A DNA stretch of 55,194 bases from Methylococcaceae bacterium (GCA_021647585.1 JAKIUK010000022.1:1-55194), one strand, 5' to 3'; shown: positions 43,800-53,620, counted from the stretch's first letter. The notes: a model not told the origin generated them from the letters alone. Numbers and translations: made by a program.

Positions 43800-46700
43800 G
43801 TAATTTTAACTTTATTAAAACGGATTTTCCCAATCTATATGCCGATGCAGTAGAAGCGGAGAAGTTAACCTTTATTTCCCCTACATCAACCGCTGTATTT
43901 TGTCGTAGCACCTTTGAGAATGCAGTGAACTGGTTGTATGATCATGATGCTAAATTAACCAGGCCTTGGCGAGCTGATCTAAGCACTTTAATGCATGAGC
44001 ATGAATTTCGCTCTTTGTTTAACAGCACCTTGTTTGCTGAACTGAATCTAATCCGTAAAACAGGCAATGCTGCTGCACACGGTAACAAGATCAATGAACA
44101 AGATGCCTTAGCCTCATTAAAATATCTGTTTCGGTTCCTTCGCTTTCTTGCTATCTATTACGGAAAGAAGACACCAGAGACACAAGTATTTGATGAAGCA
44201 TTAATCCCTACCTCCATTTCATCCACAGGCGACACGCAACAAAAACAAGACAAGCTGCAGTTACAGGATTTAATTGCTGAACTCGAGCAAAAGAATCAGA
44301 CATTCCGTGACACCGAACAAGCACTAAAACAACAGGCACAAGCAAACAGTGAGTTAAAGGCACAGCTTGAACAACAGCAAGTTGAAATAGCAGCACGTAA
44401 AGCAGAACGCGAAAAGACGGTTGATGAAACCACAGCAATACCGCTATTAGTCTCAGAAGCAGAAACTCGACGACGTTATATAGATTTATCGCTAAAGGAA
44501 TGCGGTTGGGATAATTTACGTGAAGGTCGCGAGCTTGAATATGAAGTGACCGGTATGCCACACAGTACGAATCCTAGTGGTATTGGCTATGTTGATTATG
44601 TTTTATGGGGAGATAACAATTTACCTTTAGCTGTGGTTGAAGCAAAGAAAACCATGACTAATCCCAAAAAAGGTAAGCATCAAGCAGAACTCTATGCAGA
44701 TTGTCTTCAGGCTATGCATGGTCAACGTCCTATTATCTTCTACAGCAATGGATTTGAAACCTATCTATGGGATGATTTATTCTCACCTGAGCGCGATGTA
44801 CAGGGTTTTTACACCAAAGATGAGTTACAGTTGTTGATTGACAGAAGAACCAGCAGAACTGATTTACGTGAGTTTAAGGTTAATAAAGATATCGCTGGAC
44901 GTGCTTATCAATTAGAAGCGATTGCGCGTGTGGCTGAAAACAGTGTTAGTTTAAACCAGCAAGGTGAATTACGCGGTAGAGCACGACAAAGTTTATTAGT
45001 CATGGCAACCGGAAGTGGTAAAACACGGACTGCTTCAGCGATTGTCGATATGTTGACCAAGTGTAACTGGGCTAAACGGGTATTATTTTTAGCTGATCGT
45101 AATGCTTTAGTTACTCAGGCAAAAAATGCCTTTAACGAGCATCTACCTAATTTATCAGCTATTGACCTAACCAAAGAACGTGAAGATAGCGGTTCACGAT
45201 TAGTATTTTCAACCTATCCCACCATTATGAATCGAATTGATGGGATGCTGGCAGATGAGCAACGGTTTTACGGAATCGGTCATTTTGACCTGATTATCAT
45301 TGATGAAGCACACCGTTCGGTTTATCAAAAGTATAAAGCAATATTTGATTACTTTGATTCTATGCTAGTTGGTCTAACTGCAACACCTAAAACAGAAGTG
45401 GATCATAATACCTATGGTTTATTTGGTATAGAAGATGATAATCCCACCTTTGCTTATGAATTAGATAAAGCAGTAGCAGAAGGTTATCTAGTGCCGCCTA
45501 AAGCCATGTCTATACCGCTGAAGTTTGTTCGTGAAGGAATTAAGTACAATGAATTATCGGATGCTGAGAAAGAAGAATACGAAAAGAAATTTGGTGATCC
45601 CACTCAAGATGAAGCACCCGATGAAATCTCCAGCTCTGCATTAAATAAATGGTTGTTTAATACTGATACCGTTGACAAAGTGCTGGATCATTTAATGACT
45701 AATGGTATTAAAGTCCAGGGGGGAGATAAGTTAGGAAAAACTATTATTTTTGCCAAGAACCATGATCATGCAATTTTTATAGAACAGCGGTTTAATAAGA
45801 ATTATCCAGAATATGCCGGTAAGTTTCTACGAGTCATTGATAATTACGAGAGTAAAGCACAAGATTTACTTAATATTTTTACCGACAAACATGAAGAACA
45901 TGATCCACAAATAGCGGTATCAGTCGATATGATGGATACAGGTGTAGATGCACCGAGAGTGGTTAATCTGGTTTTCTTTAAACAGGTTAAATCAGCGACT
46001 AAGTTCTGGCAGATGATTGGCAGAGGGACACGCTTATGTCCTGATTTGTTTGGTGTGGGTGAAAATAAAAAAGACTTCGCTATTTTTGATTACTGTCAAA
46101 ACTTTGAGTTCTTTGATGTCAATCCTGATGGGATTGAAGGTAATGCCATTAAAAGCTTAACGCAACAGGTGTTTGAAGCAAAATTAGAAGTGGCATTGTT
46201 AATACGTGAGAAAGCAGACAGCACTGATGATCAGCGTACACTTGCTGAATCCTATGTTGATGAGCTTCATCAGTTAATTGTTGGACTGGATACAGACCGT
46301 TTTGTGGTGAAAGCAGAAATGCGGGCAGTGGTTGAGTATAGCGATAAAGCACGATGGATCAATGTATCTAAAAGCGATATGCTGGAAATCAATACCCAGT
46401 TATCAAAGTTGGTGTTGCCGAGCAAAGAAGATGATGAACTGGCTAGACGCTTTGACATATTAATCTTAAATTATCAGCTTGCTTTATTAACTGCTGCATA
46501 TAGTACCGACCGCTATATTAATAAGATCAGCGGCACAGCTAAAGAGTTACTGAAGAAGCAGAATATTCCTGCTGTCGCACACCAAGTCCCTTTGTTGAAT
46601 GAACTCCAAACAGAACCGTTCTGGCAGTCTATCAATATTAACCGGCTGGATAATGTACGCTTATCATTGCGGGATTTGATTAAGTATCTGGATAAAGATA

Positions 46701-47257
46701 AGCAAGAAAATGTCATCACTACCTTTGAAGATGATTTAGATCATGGAGGTATTGCTGAACATGATTTAATTCCTTCCTACAGCAACCTGCAAAGCTACAA
46801 GGATAGAGTTGAATCCTATATTCGCACTCATAATGACCATCTGGTGATACAGAAACTCAAGACCAATAAACCGATCACAGAGGCTGAGATTAATGCCTTA
46901 GAGGTGATACTGTTCGATGGTAAGACAATAGGTACTAAACAAGACTATGTTGAAAATTACGGGGATAAACCGTTAGGTGAGTTTATTCGCAGTATTGTTG
47001 GATTAGAGATACAAGCTGCCCAAGCTGCGTTTGCTGACTTTATTCAGGCAGGAAATTTACGTGCAGACCAGATGACGTTCATCAATAATATCATTAGCTA
47101 TTTGACCACCAACGGTACTATAGATAAGAAAATGCTGTTTGAAGCACCTTTCACCAATGTTCATGATCAAGGTTTGCTGGGGGTATTTGATGATGCAGCA
47201 GCAATGAAGGTAATTAAGTTGATTGACCAGGTAAACCAGAACTGCATTGCAGCTTAG
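43796..47257 (+). CDS. hsdR: type I restriction endonuclease subunit HsdR
   Basis: An 1153-residue protein. The N-terminal DUF4145 domain (about 10-120; 'AAAHGNKINEQDAL') is followed by a coiled-coil rich in Gln/Glu (about 145-205). Next comes a PD-(D/E)xK nuclease domain (YVDYVLWGDNNLPLAVVEAKK with VEAKK), then a SF2 helicase with Walker A MATGSGKTRTASA and DEAH-box LIIIDEAHRSVYQK, then 'GLTATPKT' and 'QMIGRGTRLCPDL'. It cuts DNA after ATP-driven translocation. The gene is intact and starts inside the parE stop. Confidence 0.95.
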   Translation: MSNFNFIKTDFPNLYADAVEAEKLTFISPTSTAVFCRSTFENAVNWLYDHDAKLTRPWRADLSTLMHEHEFRSLFNSTLFAELNLIRKTGNAAAHGNKINEQDALASLKYLFRFLRFLAIYYGKKTPETQVFDEALIPTSISSTGDTQQKQDKLQLQDLIAELEQKNQTFRDTEQALKQQAQANSELKAQLEQQQVEIAARKAEREKTVDETTAIPLLVSEAETRRRYIDLSLKECGWDNLREGRELEYEVTGMPHSTNPSGIGYVDYVLWGDNNLPLAVVEAKKTMTNPKKGKHQAELYADCLQAMHGQRPIIFYSNGFETYLWDDLFSPERDVQGFYTKDELQLLIDRRTSRTDLREFKVNKDIAGRAYQLEAIARVAENSVSLNQQGELRGRARQSLLVMATGSGKTRTASAIVDMLTKCNWAKRVLFLADRNALVTQAKNAFNEHLPNLSAIDLTKEREDSGSRLVFSTYPTIMNRIDGMLADEQRFYGIGHFDLIIIDEAHRSVYQKYKAIFDYFDSMLVGLTATPKTEVDHNTYGLFGIEDDNPTFAYELDKAVAEGYLVPPKAMSIPLKFVREGIKYNELSDAEKEEYEKKFGDPTQDEAPDEISSSALNKWLFNTDTVDKVLDHLMTNGIKVQGGDKLGKTIIFAKNHDHAIFIEQRFNKNYPEYAGKFLRVIDNYESKAQDLLNIFTDKHEEHDPQIAVSVDMMDTGVDAPRVVNLVFFKQVKSATKFWQMIGRGTRLCPDLFGVGENKKDFAIFDYCQNFEFFDVNPDGIEGNAIKSLTQQVFEAKLEVALLIREKADSTDDQRTLAESYVDELHQLIVGLDTDRFVVKAEMRAVVEYSDKARWINVSKSDMLEINTQLSKLVLPSKEDDELARRFDILILNYQLALLTAAYSTDRYINKISGTAKELLKKQNIPAVAHQVPLLNELQTEPFWQSININRLDNVRLSLRDLIKYLDKDKQENVITTFEDDLDHGGIAEHDLIPSYSNLQSYKDRVESYIRTHNDHLVIQKLKTNKPITEAEINALEVILFDGKTIGTKQDYVENYGDKPLGEFIRSIVGLEIQAAQAAFADFIQAGNLRADQMTFINNIISYLTTNGTIDKKMLFEAPFTNVHDQGLLGVFDDAAAMKVIKLIDQVNQNCIAA

Positions 47258-47391
47258 ACAGCGGTGTAATAAGCGAGTCATAGTAAGTCGATTACGACCA
47301 TACAGTTATCAAAAATTATTATTAAAATAATATTTATTTTTTATAATAACATTGCTATTGTCATGAGTATTCTGTGGTGGATGATGATTTT

Positions 47392-47777
47392 TTAGCAGAA
47401 CTTAGGGTAAAAAAATCGAAGGAATCGACAGGATTTTTGATTTCTGTCGATGATGTACACACCTGATAATAACGATACGAAAGATAAGTTTACTGCGATT
47501 ATTATCATTCTTATCATTATTATCGGGATGTATACGTTTGATCACATTTGCAGAAAAAGCACCAAGCAGTACGAAAATACTGGCAAATGAATACCATTAA
47601 GCAGACTAAAATCGCACTAATGGTCAGTCACTGATACGAAAGATAAGGACTGTGATAAGAATTACAATCATCAGTGCTGATAAGGATTGCGATAAGGACC
47701 GCTATATGAATTACATTTATACGCCCCTTATCTGTTAATCAGTAGAACTTGTTTTTTACCAACCTAAGTTCTGCTAA
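47392..47777. repeat. inverted-repeat-bounded segment (386 bp)
   Basis: Left arm TTAGCAGAACTTAGG at 47392-47406 plus GTAAAAAAA; right arm, as reverse complement, TTAGCAGAACTTAGGTTGGT plus AAAAAA (47752-47777). The first 15 bases are identical and a 3-base gap separates the rest. Between the arms are several GATAAG and GATACGAAAGATAAG repeats. Confidence 0.6.
47642..47696. repeat. GATAAG direct repeats with 12-bp spacing, iteron-like
   Basis: GATAAG occurs at 47642, 47654, 47679 and 47691: two pairs each 12 bp apart. A related GATACGAAAGATAAG stretch occurs near 47473 and again near 47632. Inverted CTTATC follows near 47500. It could be binding sites of a replication initiator, given the primase gene beside it. 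Confidence 0.45.
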
Positions 47778-47790
47778 TAAATATCACAAC

Positions 47791-49902
47791 CTACACCTTA
47801 TATTGTCCCCGTTGTGGTTTTGTAATAAGCCCCGTATTAAGCATTTTCCTAAGCTGCTGATTGACGTCATCGCTAGATAATCCAGTACCATTTATAATTT
47901 GTTTAGGTGAGACTAATGTATTATTACTAGAATTATTTTCAATAAAATCATAAACAGTCTTACGTGTACCACTCATCCCATCAGTAATATCAGGTGCTGC
48001 CATGGTGTATTGACCGTCGGTATTTTTAACCAGTTCTATTTCATCCTGGGACTCGAGATCCCGACCATTTACGAGCAAATTATCACCAATTATACCAAAG
48101 ATATTATCGAAACCACCTGCTAAGCCATGAGAGCCGGATACTATACCAACGACATCAACTTTATCACCTTTGTTGGAGTGGTGAACCACTAAAATGGCAA
48201 GTTTTGGATATGCATCCGTAATCGTTTTAAGCACATCACCGATGGCATAGTCAGCTTTATAAATGCCCTGAGATTCCTTTACTGGACGTATTTTTCCAAG
48301 CACATCTATAACCATAAATTCAGTGTCTGGTTTTCTTGACATGTAATCTAATATAGCTTCTTCCAGGCCATCTCCAATCCGATCTAAGGTTAGATTATAT
48401 ACCCAGTTATTTTTAGCTTCTTGAGGGATATTAAATTGCCTGTAGATATCACCAGCACGAGAATTGATACGACCATTATTATCTTCCAATGGAAAATATA
48501 TCGTTTTCTTTGGTGTTACTTTTCTTCCTAATATAGGGAACCCAGTTGCAATTAATATGATTAAATATAAGACAAACCAAGACTTGCCTTTTTTAGGATC
48601 AGCTACTAATAAAGTACGCCCTGCTGGAATAAGTCCAGGAACAATGAAATGGATGGGGGGTAATTCCATTTGCTCTAGTTCAGCACCCGATATTGGCATT
48701 ATTGGAGTAAACTTTTTGGCCGCAGGTTTAGATGAATTTTGTTTTTTACTCAATACCTGCTTGTTGAATTCATCAACGGTGATATTTAAAGCGTTACCAG
48801 TAGCAGTATCAATTGCCTTCAACAGCTTACTTTGCTGCTTAGCAAATTCCTTTTTTGCTTCATCCAAACTAAGGTCAGGATAAGTATATGTAGCGGCGAT
48901 ATCATACGCGTCATGTTGTTCTAAGTATAACTGACCATCATGCGCATGGTTGCTAAAACCGACATCCCAAGGATTCTTAGTACTTTGGTTTAAAATAACA
49001 CCTGCAACTCCAGAGATAGAGTTCGGACTTAGCCATTTTTTATCACTCTGCAGAGTGTATCTACACAGACCTAATGTTTTATCCATAGGGTACGTCAAGT
49101 TAAACACATAAACAATTGACTGTGTGCCATCATTACGTATTAGATGAACAGCTTCCTGTTCCTTAATAACGGCTGGAAAAGAATTAGCGGTAGTAGCAGA
49201 TAAAGATTGCTTCTTAACCTGTTCAGTCGCTTTGTTTTGTTGTCCTTTACTCAACAGCTCTACTTTCAAATCAGCTAATATCTCAGGCAACATAGGGACA
49301 ACACTGTCACCTTCAAAGTAGTAATCACCAGTTTTTTTGTAAAAAATATCCGTCTCTGTTTCATAGTCTATTTTAAGGTACTGAGCAGGTGGAAACACGT
49401 CCATTCCACCTGCCCCACGTAACTCAAAAATCACACTACCATTCTCGGAGTGCTTCACCACATGATTCTTTTTAATAGCATTAAATCTTTGCAGTTGTTC
49501 GTCAGACACCATGAACAATACTTTGTCTCGATTACTGCTTGGCGATTTAATATGAAACCCGGTGTTAAGGATATTTTCAAGAGTTTCACCATTATCGCCA
49601 AATCGATTTTTGAAATACTCAATAGTTTTTTCCAGATCATCAATATCGAATGCCATTGTTCCTGATAACCCATGTACTAAACCAGGACCAGTGTATGTAT
49701 TAGTATCTTTACAGACTTCCCATAAAACACGAGAGTAATCAAGTCCATTCTCTTTCTTTTGCCATCCTGTTTGCAATGGTTCCTTACCAAAACTTACACG
49801 TGTAAAAATCAACTCTCTACCATTGACGGTAGTAAGGTTGATTTTATCCATTAGTGATACACTGCCTATATTCTGCGGCAAGTGCTTCGTTTTTTTCGCC
49901 AT
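47791..49902 (-). CDS. primase-polymerase/RepA-type helicase fusion
   Basis: A 703-residue protein. The N-terminal ~200 residues resemble a bifunctional primase-polymerase (AEP) domain (GPGLVHGLSGTMAFDIDDLE, FHIKSPSSNRDKVLF). Residues about 400-610 form a RecA-like ATPase with a RepA/AAA_25-like Walker A (VADPKKGKSWFVLYL), 'YFPLEDNNGRINSRA' and Walker B 'FMVIDVLGKI'. 'LAILVVHHSNKG' and a C-terminal winged-helix (VYDFIENNSSNNTLVSPKQI) follow. The enzyme would start replication of the excised element. The final residues lie next to the GATAAG repeats. Confidence 0.8.
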   Translation of the reverse strand: MAKKTKHLPQNIGSVSLMDKINLTTVNGRELIFTRVSFGKEPLQTGWQKKENGLDYSRVLWEVCKDTNTYTGPGLVHGLSGTMAFDIDDLEKTIEYFKNRFGDNGETLENILNTGFHIKSPSSNRDKVLFMVSDEQLQRFNAIKKNHVVKHSENGSVIFELRGAGGMDVFPPAQYLKIDYETETDIFYKKTGDYYFEGDSVVPMLPEILADLKVELLSKGQQNKATEQVKKQSLSATTANSFPAVIKEQEAVHLIRNDGTQSIVYVFNLTYPMDKTLGLCRYTLQSDKKWLSPNSISGVAGVILNQSTKNPWDVGFSNHAHDGQLYLEQHDAYDIAATYTYPDLSLDEAKKEFAKQQSKLLKAIDTATGNALNITVDEFNKQVLSKKQNSSKPAAKKFTPIMPISGAELEQMELPPIHFIVPGLIPAGRTLLVADPKKGKSWFVLYLIILIATGFPILGRKVTPKKTIYFPLEDNNGRINSRAGDIYRQFNIPQEAKNNWVYNLTLDRIGDGLEEAILDYMSRKPDTEFMVIDVLGKIRPVKESQGIYKADYAIGDVLKTITDAYPKLAILVVHHSNKGDKVDVVGIVSGSHGLAGGFDNIFGIIGDNLLVNGRDLESQDEIELVKNTDGQYTMAAPDITDGMSGTRKTVYDFIENNSSNNTLVSPKQIINGTGLSSDDVNQQLRKMLNTGLITKPQRGQYKV

Positions 49903-49922
49903 ATATTTTGGTTCCTATAAAA

Positions 49923-49958
49923 AAAATAAAAAGGCTGCTAGCAAAAACTAACAGCCTT
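49923..49958 (-). terminator. rho-independent terminator of the 49988-50844 operon
   Basis: On the minus strand AAGGCTG (from 49958) and CAGCCTT (to 49932) form a 7-bp stem with a run of T after it. It lies 30 nt past the stop at 49988 and just upstream of the primase ATG, so the primase gene must have its own promoter or use readthrough. Confidence 0.75.
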
Positions 49959-49987
49959 AAATTGCACACTTTATGTTGTACTATTAG

Positions 49988-50545
49988 TTAACAACCATAC
50001 GAAAACAAGCCATCGCACGTACCCTGTGCCATAAATTTTTCTTGGGCTTTAAGCTCTATATATGAAAATTTTTGTTTTGCTCTAAATGCTTTTATATAAA
50101 AAGTTTCTTTTTTGTATTCAATGACAAACCGACCGGAATCATTAAAATAAACAAAAGATGACATATCAGGGTGTTTTGCAAACAAAAGGGAGTGAACTAA
50201 ATTCGTAATCGCGAACTTTAATAAAATAGGTCTTAAAAAGTCCAAAACATCAATAAAATCAGAAGTTTGTAGATTATCATGCATTTCAATTAATGCATTT
50301 TTTGCAATTTTAAGAATAGTATAATACCCACGTTCGCCTACGGTGGATAAAAACAATTTTCCTTTGTAAGCAATAACTTGTATAGTCATTCTATGGATAT
50401 CTAAGTCTCTGCCTTTAAGACCACAATGTTTGTCTAAAACAAAGAAATCCTCATTTTGATTTAAGAAGTTATCCTTAGACTTTTCAGCTTCTTCAACCGC
50501 CTTTTCATAAGATGGATAAAAGAATGGTTTTTCTTTTCTGTTCAT
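49988..50545 (-). CDS. hypothetical protein, 185 aa
   Basis: MNRKEKPFFYPSYEKAVEEA, then 'FLSTVGERGYYTILKIAKNA' and 'KFAITNLVHSLLFAKHPDMS'. Mixed helical, no signal peptide or recognised motif. It overlaps the preceding gene by 4 nt (ATGA) and so is co-translated with it. Function unknown. Confidence 0.6.
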   Translation of the reverse strand: MNRKEKPFFYPSYEKAVEEAEKSKDNFLNQNEDFFVLDKHCGLKGRDLDIHRMTIQVIAYKGKLFLSTVGERGYYTILKIAKNALIEMHDNLQTSDFIDVLDFLRPILLKFAITNLVHSLLFAKHPDMSSFVYFNDSGRFVIEYKKETFYIKAFRAKQKFSYIELKAQEKFMAQGTCDGLFSYGC

Positions 50546-50844
50546 ATAACCACCTCTGGTTTTCTAGATTTAACATCAATCATTGCCATACATTCTTCAA
50601 GAGCAACCCCTGTAGACATACAGGTATTGCAGATGAAAAAAACTGAAGATTTTACGGTAACTATTTCGTTATATAGCTCTCTATCAGCCTCTAGAGCAAA
50701 TACTGATTCAGATGCATCAATTTCACAATGGCAGTACCCACAATTCTTAAAAGGGTAGCTCCTTGAATAAGCTGGTGCATTGAACAGGGTATAAACATAT
50801 TCGCCATCATTTAAAGAATCTAGGTATTCAAAATCGTTATTCAT
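50542..50844 (-). CDS. cysteine-rich hypothetical protein, about 100 aa
   Basis: I start it at the ATG at 50844 (MNNDFEYLDSLNDGEYVYTL), which has a GAGAGA ribosome site. An upstream frame to 50985 contains a terminator stem (50961-50994), so the longer version is unlikely. Cysteines in CGYCHCEI and FFICNTCMS could bind zinc. Overlaps the following gene. Confidence 0.6.
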   Translation of the reverse strand: MNNDFEYLDSLNDGEYVYTLFNAPAYSRSYPFKNCGYCHCEIDASESVFALEADRELYNEIVTVKSSVFFICNTCMSTGVALEECMAMIDVKSRKPEVVI

Positions 50845-50960
50845 AGTTTTGTTCTCTCGTAAAAAAGAGCAGCATGCAGATATTGACAAACTTATCAAAA
50901 ACCCTGAATATAGGGTTGCATTAAAGTATGTTTGTGCTAATTCATGCCGCTCATGCTTGT

Positions 50961-50994
50961 AAAAGAAGGTCTGGTGCTCAAACACCAGGCCTTC
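50961..50994 (-). terminator. rho-independent terminator (minus strand)
   Basis: On the minus strand GAAGGCCTGGTG and CACCAGACCTTC form a 12-bp stem with one mismatch around TTTGAG, followed by TTTT (50964-50961). It ends transcription from the 51206-51412 gene and beyond. Confidence 0.85.
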
Positions 50995-51205
50995 ACCTTT
51001 TCATACTGGCTGCCCGTTCAATTAAAAACATCAACCCTTGCTCACTTTTTTCTACATTTTCACTTCCTTTATTTTAATTCTCTGTAGTTTCTGCACTTAA
51101 GCCTTTTGAAACCTGCTTATCATCGGCATTAATAATGCGATCTCGCCAACTGTGCCCAACCTCCAAGTTGGTGGCAATTCGATATCATTTGGATGAAACT
51201 CAATA

Positions 51206-51412
51206 TTACTTACCTAATCTTTCTGACAAACATTTGATAAAGGTCGGGACATGTATGCAAAATTTACGTTTATTCAGTTTTAAAAACGCTTCAGAAAACC
51301 CATTTCTTTCTCGGTTTTTAAAAAGGTAGTTGAACTCAGCTTCCGTGAGAGGGTTACTCTCAGATTTTGCAAATTCAGCTTTAGACATAAATTCCTTTAG
51401 TTCTTTTAGCAT
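51206..51412 (-). CDS. excisionase-like small DNA-binding protein, 68 aa
   Basis: MLKELKEFMSKAEFAKSESN, 'PLTEAEFNYLFKNRERNGFS', 'EAFLKLNKRKFCIHVPTFIK CLSERLGK'. The pattern 'PLTxxxFxYLxxxRxxNGxxxAxxKxxKRxxxHVPxF' is that of small excisionase- or regulator-type proteins next to island integrases. It may be the directionality factor of this element. Good position: two genes from int, same strand. Confidence 0.5.
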   Translation of the reverse strand: MLKELKEFMSKAEFAKSESNPLTEAEFNYLFKNRERNGFSEAFLKLNKRKFCIHVPTFIKCLSERLGK

Positions 51413-51548
51413 TTCCCACCTGTGCTGTAGTCAGAGGTACTATTATAGAAACTTAAATTTTTTACTAAACGAAGCAAAAATGACAAAAACAGTTCCTTGA
51501 TAAATTAGACTAAAAATGTTAGTAACTTAAGCACCTTAGATAAAAGGC

Positions 51549-51588
51549 AAAAAAAAACCTGAGCCCTCTTTCGAGAACTCAGGTTTTA
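51549..51588. terminator. hairpin terminator downstream of DUF6387-type gene
   Basis: AAAACCTGAG (51555 on) and CTCAGGTTTT (51579-51588) form a 10-bp perfect stem with a ~14-nt loop, flanked by A-rich sequence on one side and T-rich on the other; it can act in both directions. Confidence 0.8.
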
Positions 51589-51660
51589 AATGATTGGTTT
51601 ATATCTCTGCATGCATTCCAACTTACCTTAGTAGTCAGATTACAAGTTTAGATAGATAAA

Positions 51661-52542
51661 TCACTCCGCCTGATGCAATTGATTGCGAATAGCATTCAAC
51701 CCAGTCATACTCATTAAAAATTTTGCATTCTTATTGATCGTTTTGTAATCCTCAATATCCAACATTTCTGCGCATTGCATTAATGTTAAGCTCTGACCTT
51801 CAACCTCACTGATTAACTTAAGATCAAGAAATGGCAAAATTGTTTTATCACACCAATCTCTTAAGATGCTCTCACCGAAGTTTTTCAGCTTCAGCTTATT
51901 AGATTCAACTCTTCTATGATTTTTTAGCCATAACTTAAATTTTTCACGAAGAATTTTATCCGGGGTGTTCAGGTCAATACTAAGATATGCATGCTCCTGG
52001 GCGTCATTAAAATATACCTGCTGCTCTTGATCCTGCTTTTCCTGCTCTTGTTCTTGCTCTGTGTATTCCTTACCTTTAAAAATATCTTTTAAATGTTCGT
52101 TTACTGGCTTAACTAGAAAATCAAATTCCTCATCACTTTCTGTATCTTCAATTTTATTATCTAGACACCTACAAGCGTCTTCAAACCAACCGTCATTTAT
52201 CCAATACTCCATATCTAATATAGAAAAATATCTTACCGGCTCGCTTTTAAATACATGAGAATAATTATTTGAAGCAATCTTAATAATAGGAGATTTTTTT
52301 ATCAATTCAGCATATCCAAGAAACTTCTTTTGTTGATTTAATATTAAATCATCGCATTCGTTATAATTCTGGATTTTTTTAATATCAAAATCAGTGTGTT
52401 TTAATATTTTCAGCATCCAATAACGACGTGATAAATGCATATACCAATCATTTAAATCAAAATTGTTTATTTCTTTGTAATGTTCTATGTCAAACCATTC
52501 CTTAGCCTTATTTAGATTTTCTACCGCCCTAGATCTATCCAT
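51661..52542 (-). CDS. DUF6387-like island protein, 293 aa
   Basis: MDRSRAVENLNKAKEWFDIE, 'FDLNDWYMHLSRRYWMLKIL' and an acidic/Gln-rich segment 'EQEQEQEKQDQEQQVYF', ending 'LMSMTGLNAIRNQLHQAE'. The 'WFDIEHYxxxxxFDLxDWYxxLxxRY' start is typical of a family (DUF6387, as far as I can tell) encoded directly downstream of tyrosine integrases in proteobacterial islands. Start overlaps the int stop by 8 nt. Function unknown. Confidence 0.6.
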   Translation of the reverse strand: MDRSRAVENLNKAKEWFDIEHYKEINNFDLNDWYMHLSRRYWMLKILKHTDFDIKKIQNYNECDDLILNQQKKFLGYAELIKKSPIIKIASNNYSHVFKSEPVRYFSILDMEYWINDGWFEDACRCLDNKIEDTESDEEFDFLVKPVNEHLKDIFKGKEYTEQEQEQEKQDQEQQVYFNDAQEHAYLSIDLNTPDKILREKFKLWLKNHRRVESNKLKLKNFGESILRDWCDKTILPFLDLKLISEVEGQSLTLMQCAEMLDIEDYKTINKNAKFLMSMTGLNAIRNQLHQAE

Positions 52543-53587
52543 TACCCACTCCGGAAATACTTTTGTTCATTGTTTCATTCAAAATACGACTTTTATGCTC
52601 TGTACATAAATGGGTATATCTGTCAGTACTGGCAAGACTTTTATGCCCAAGTATTTCAGCAATCTCTTTCAATGTTTTACCATCCCTCGCTAATGTACTT
52701 GCAGTGTCGTGGCGCATATCATGCCAACGAAAGTCAGTGATATTTGCATTTTTTAAAACTGCTTTCCATTGCCTTGTATAACTAACTGGAATATCTCCAT
52801 TGTGCGGTGCTGGAAAAACCAATCCATTCCCAACCTCACGCACTTCTATTAATTTTTCCATGACAATATCAGGTATTGGAGTATGTCGTCTTGAACCATT
52901 TTTTGTTTTTTCAAGCATTGCTAACCCTCGATCAAAATCAATATCTGACCACCGAAGATTCATTAACTCACTTTTCCGCATACCAGTTGTAAGCGCCATA
53001 ATCATTGCCAGAAATAATTTACCACCAATAATTTTAACTTCCTTCAATAATCGTGTCTTTTCATCATCCGACAAATAGCGCACACGCTTATTATTCACTA
53101 CAAGCCGACGAACTCGTTTACAAGGGTTTTCATCAATATAATGTTCAGTTATGTCTTCATCCTCTTGCTGAAGTGTAGCAAAATTTAAGATTGAAGAAAT
53201 AACAACTAAGTGTTTATTATAGGTTGCAGGTGCTAGGGATTTTTTAGGTTTAAGTTTTTCTCGAATGAGTTCTAATGTGATGTCAGTCAACAAAATATTA
53301 CCCAGTTGATTTGTCCACCAATTTACTAGTCTTGATCTATCGTGGTCTTTTCCAGTCCACCAATGCATATATTCATCAGCTAGACGGTAAAATCCAACAG
53401 TACAAGGTGTAACACCTTTTGCTTCATGCTCTTGAAACTCGATAACTAATCGATTGCCGTATATACGAGCATCAGATTTTCTTCTAAATGTTTTGGTTTT
53501 TATTGCTTTGCCCGAACGGGTAATGACTGTGCGATAGCGAATATCGCCACTTTTGAGTGTAACTTTACGGATGTGAAAATTTAGCAT
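52535..53587 (-). CDS. int: tyrosine integrase of the island
   Basis: A 350-residue site-specific recombinase. An N-terminal arm-binding domain and core-binding domain (KSLAPATYNKHLVVISSILN) precede the catalytic domain. The catalytic residues are Arg in ALTTGMRKSELMNLRWSDID, the HxxR in FRWHDMRHDTAS, and the tyrosine in STDRYTHL. It would cut at the tRNA-Glu 3' end. Its start is 127 nt from the right att copy, as expected for a tRNA-targeting island. Confidence 0.95.
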   Translation of the reverse strand: MLNFHIRKVTLKSGDIRYRTVITRSGKAIKTKTFRRKSDARIYGNRLVIEFQEHEAKGVTPCTVGFYRLADEYMHWWTGKDHDRSRLVNWWTNQLGNILLTDITLELIREKLKPKKSLAPATYNKHLVVISSILNFATLQQEDEDITEHYIDENPCKRVRRLVVNNKRVRYLSDDEKTRLLKEVKIIGGKLFLAMIMALTTGMRKSELMNLRWSDIDFDRGLAMLEKTKNGSRRHTPIPDIVMEKLIEVREVGNGLVFPAPHNGDIPVSYTRQWKAVLKNANITDFRWHDMRHDTASTLARDGKTLKEIAEILGHKSLASTDRYTHLCTEHKSRILNETMNKSISGVGNG

Positions 53588-53620
53588 TTGTGCTTCCTCA
53601 TAAATTGAGAAAAAAACAAG

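Larger units (their letters stand above)
47258..47790. other. intergenic region between convergent hsdR and primase genes
   Basis: Holds the inverted-repeat-bounded element 47392-47777 with GATAAG direct repeats (47642-47696). No coding sequence is supported. Confidence 0.5.

Noticed and set aside
50845..50985. N-terminal extension of the cysteine-rich gene (47 more residues)
   Set aside because: A 12-bp terminator stem lies inside it and the residues are not protein-like.
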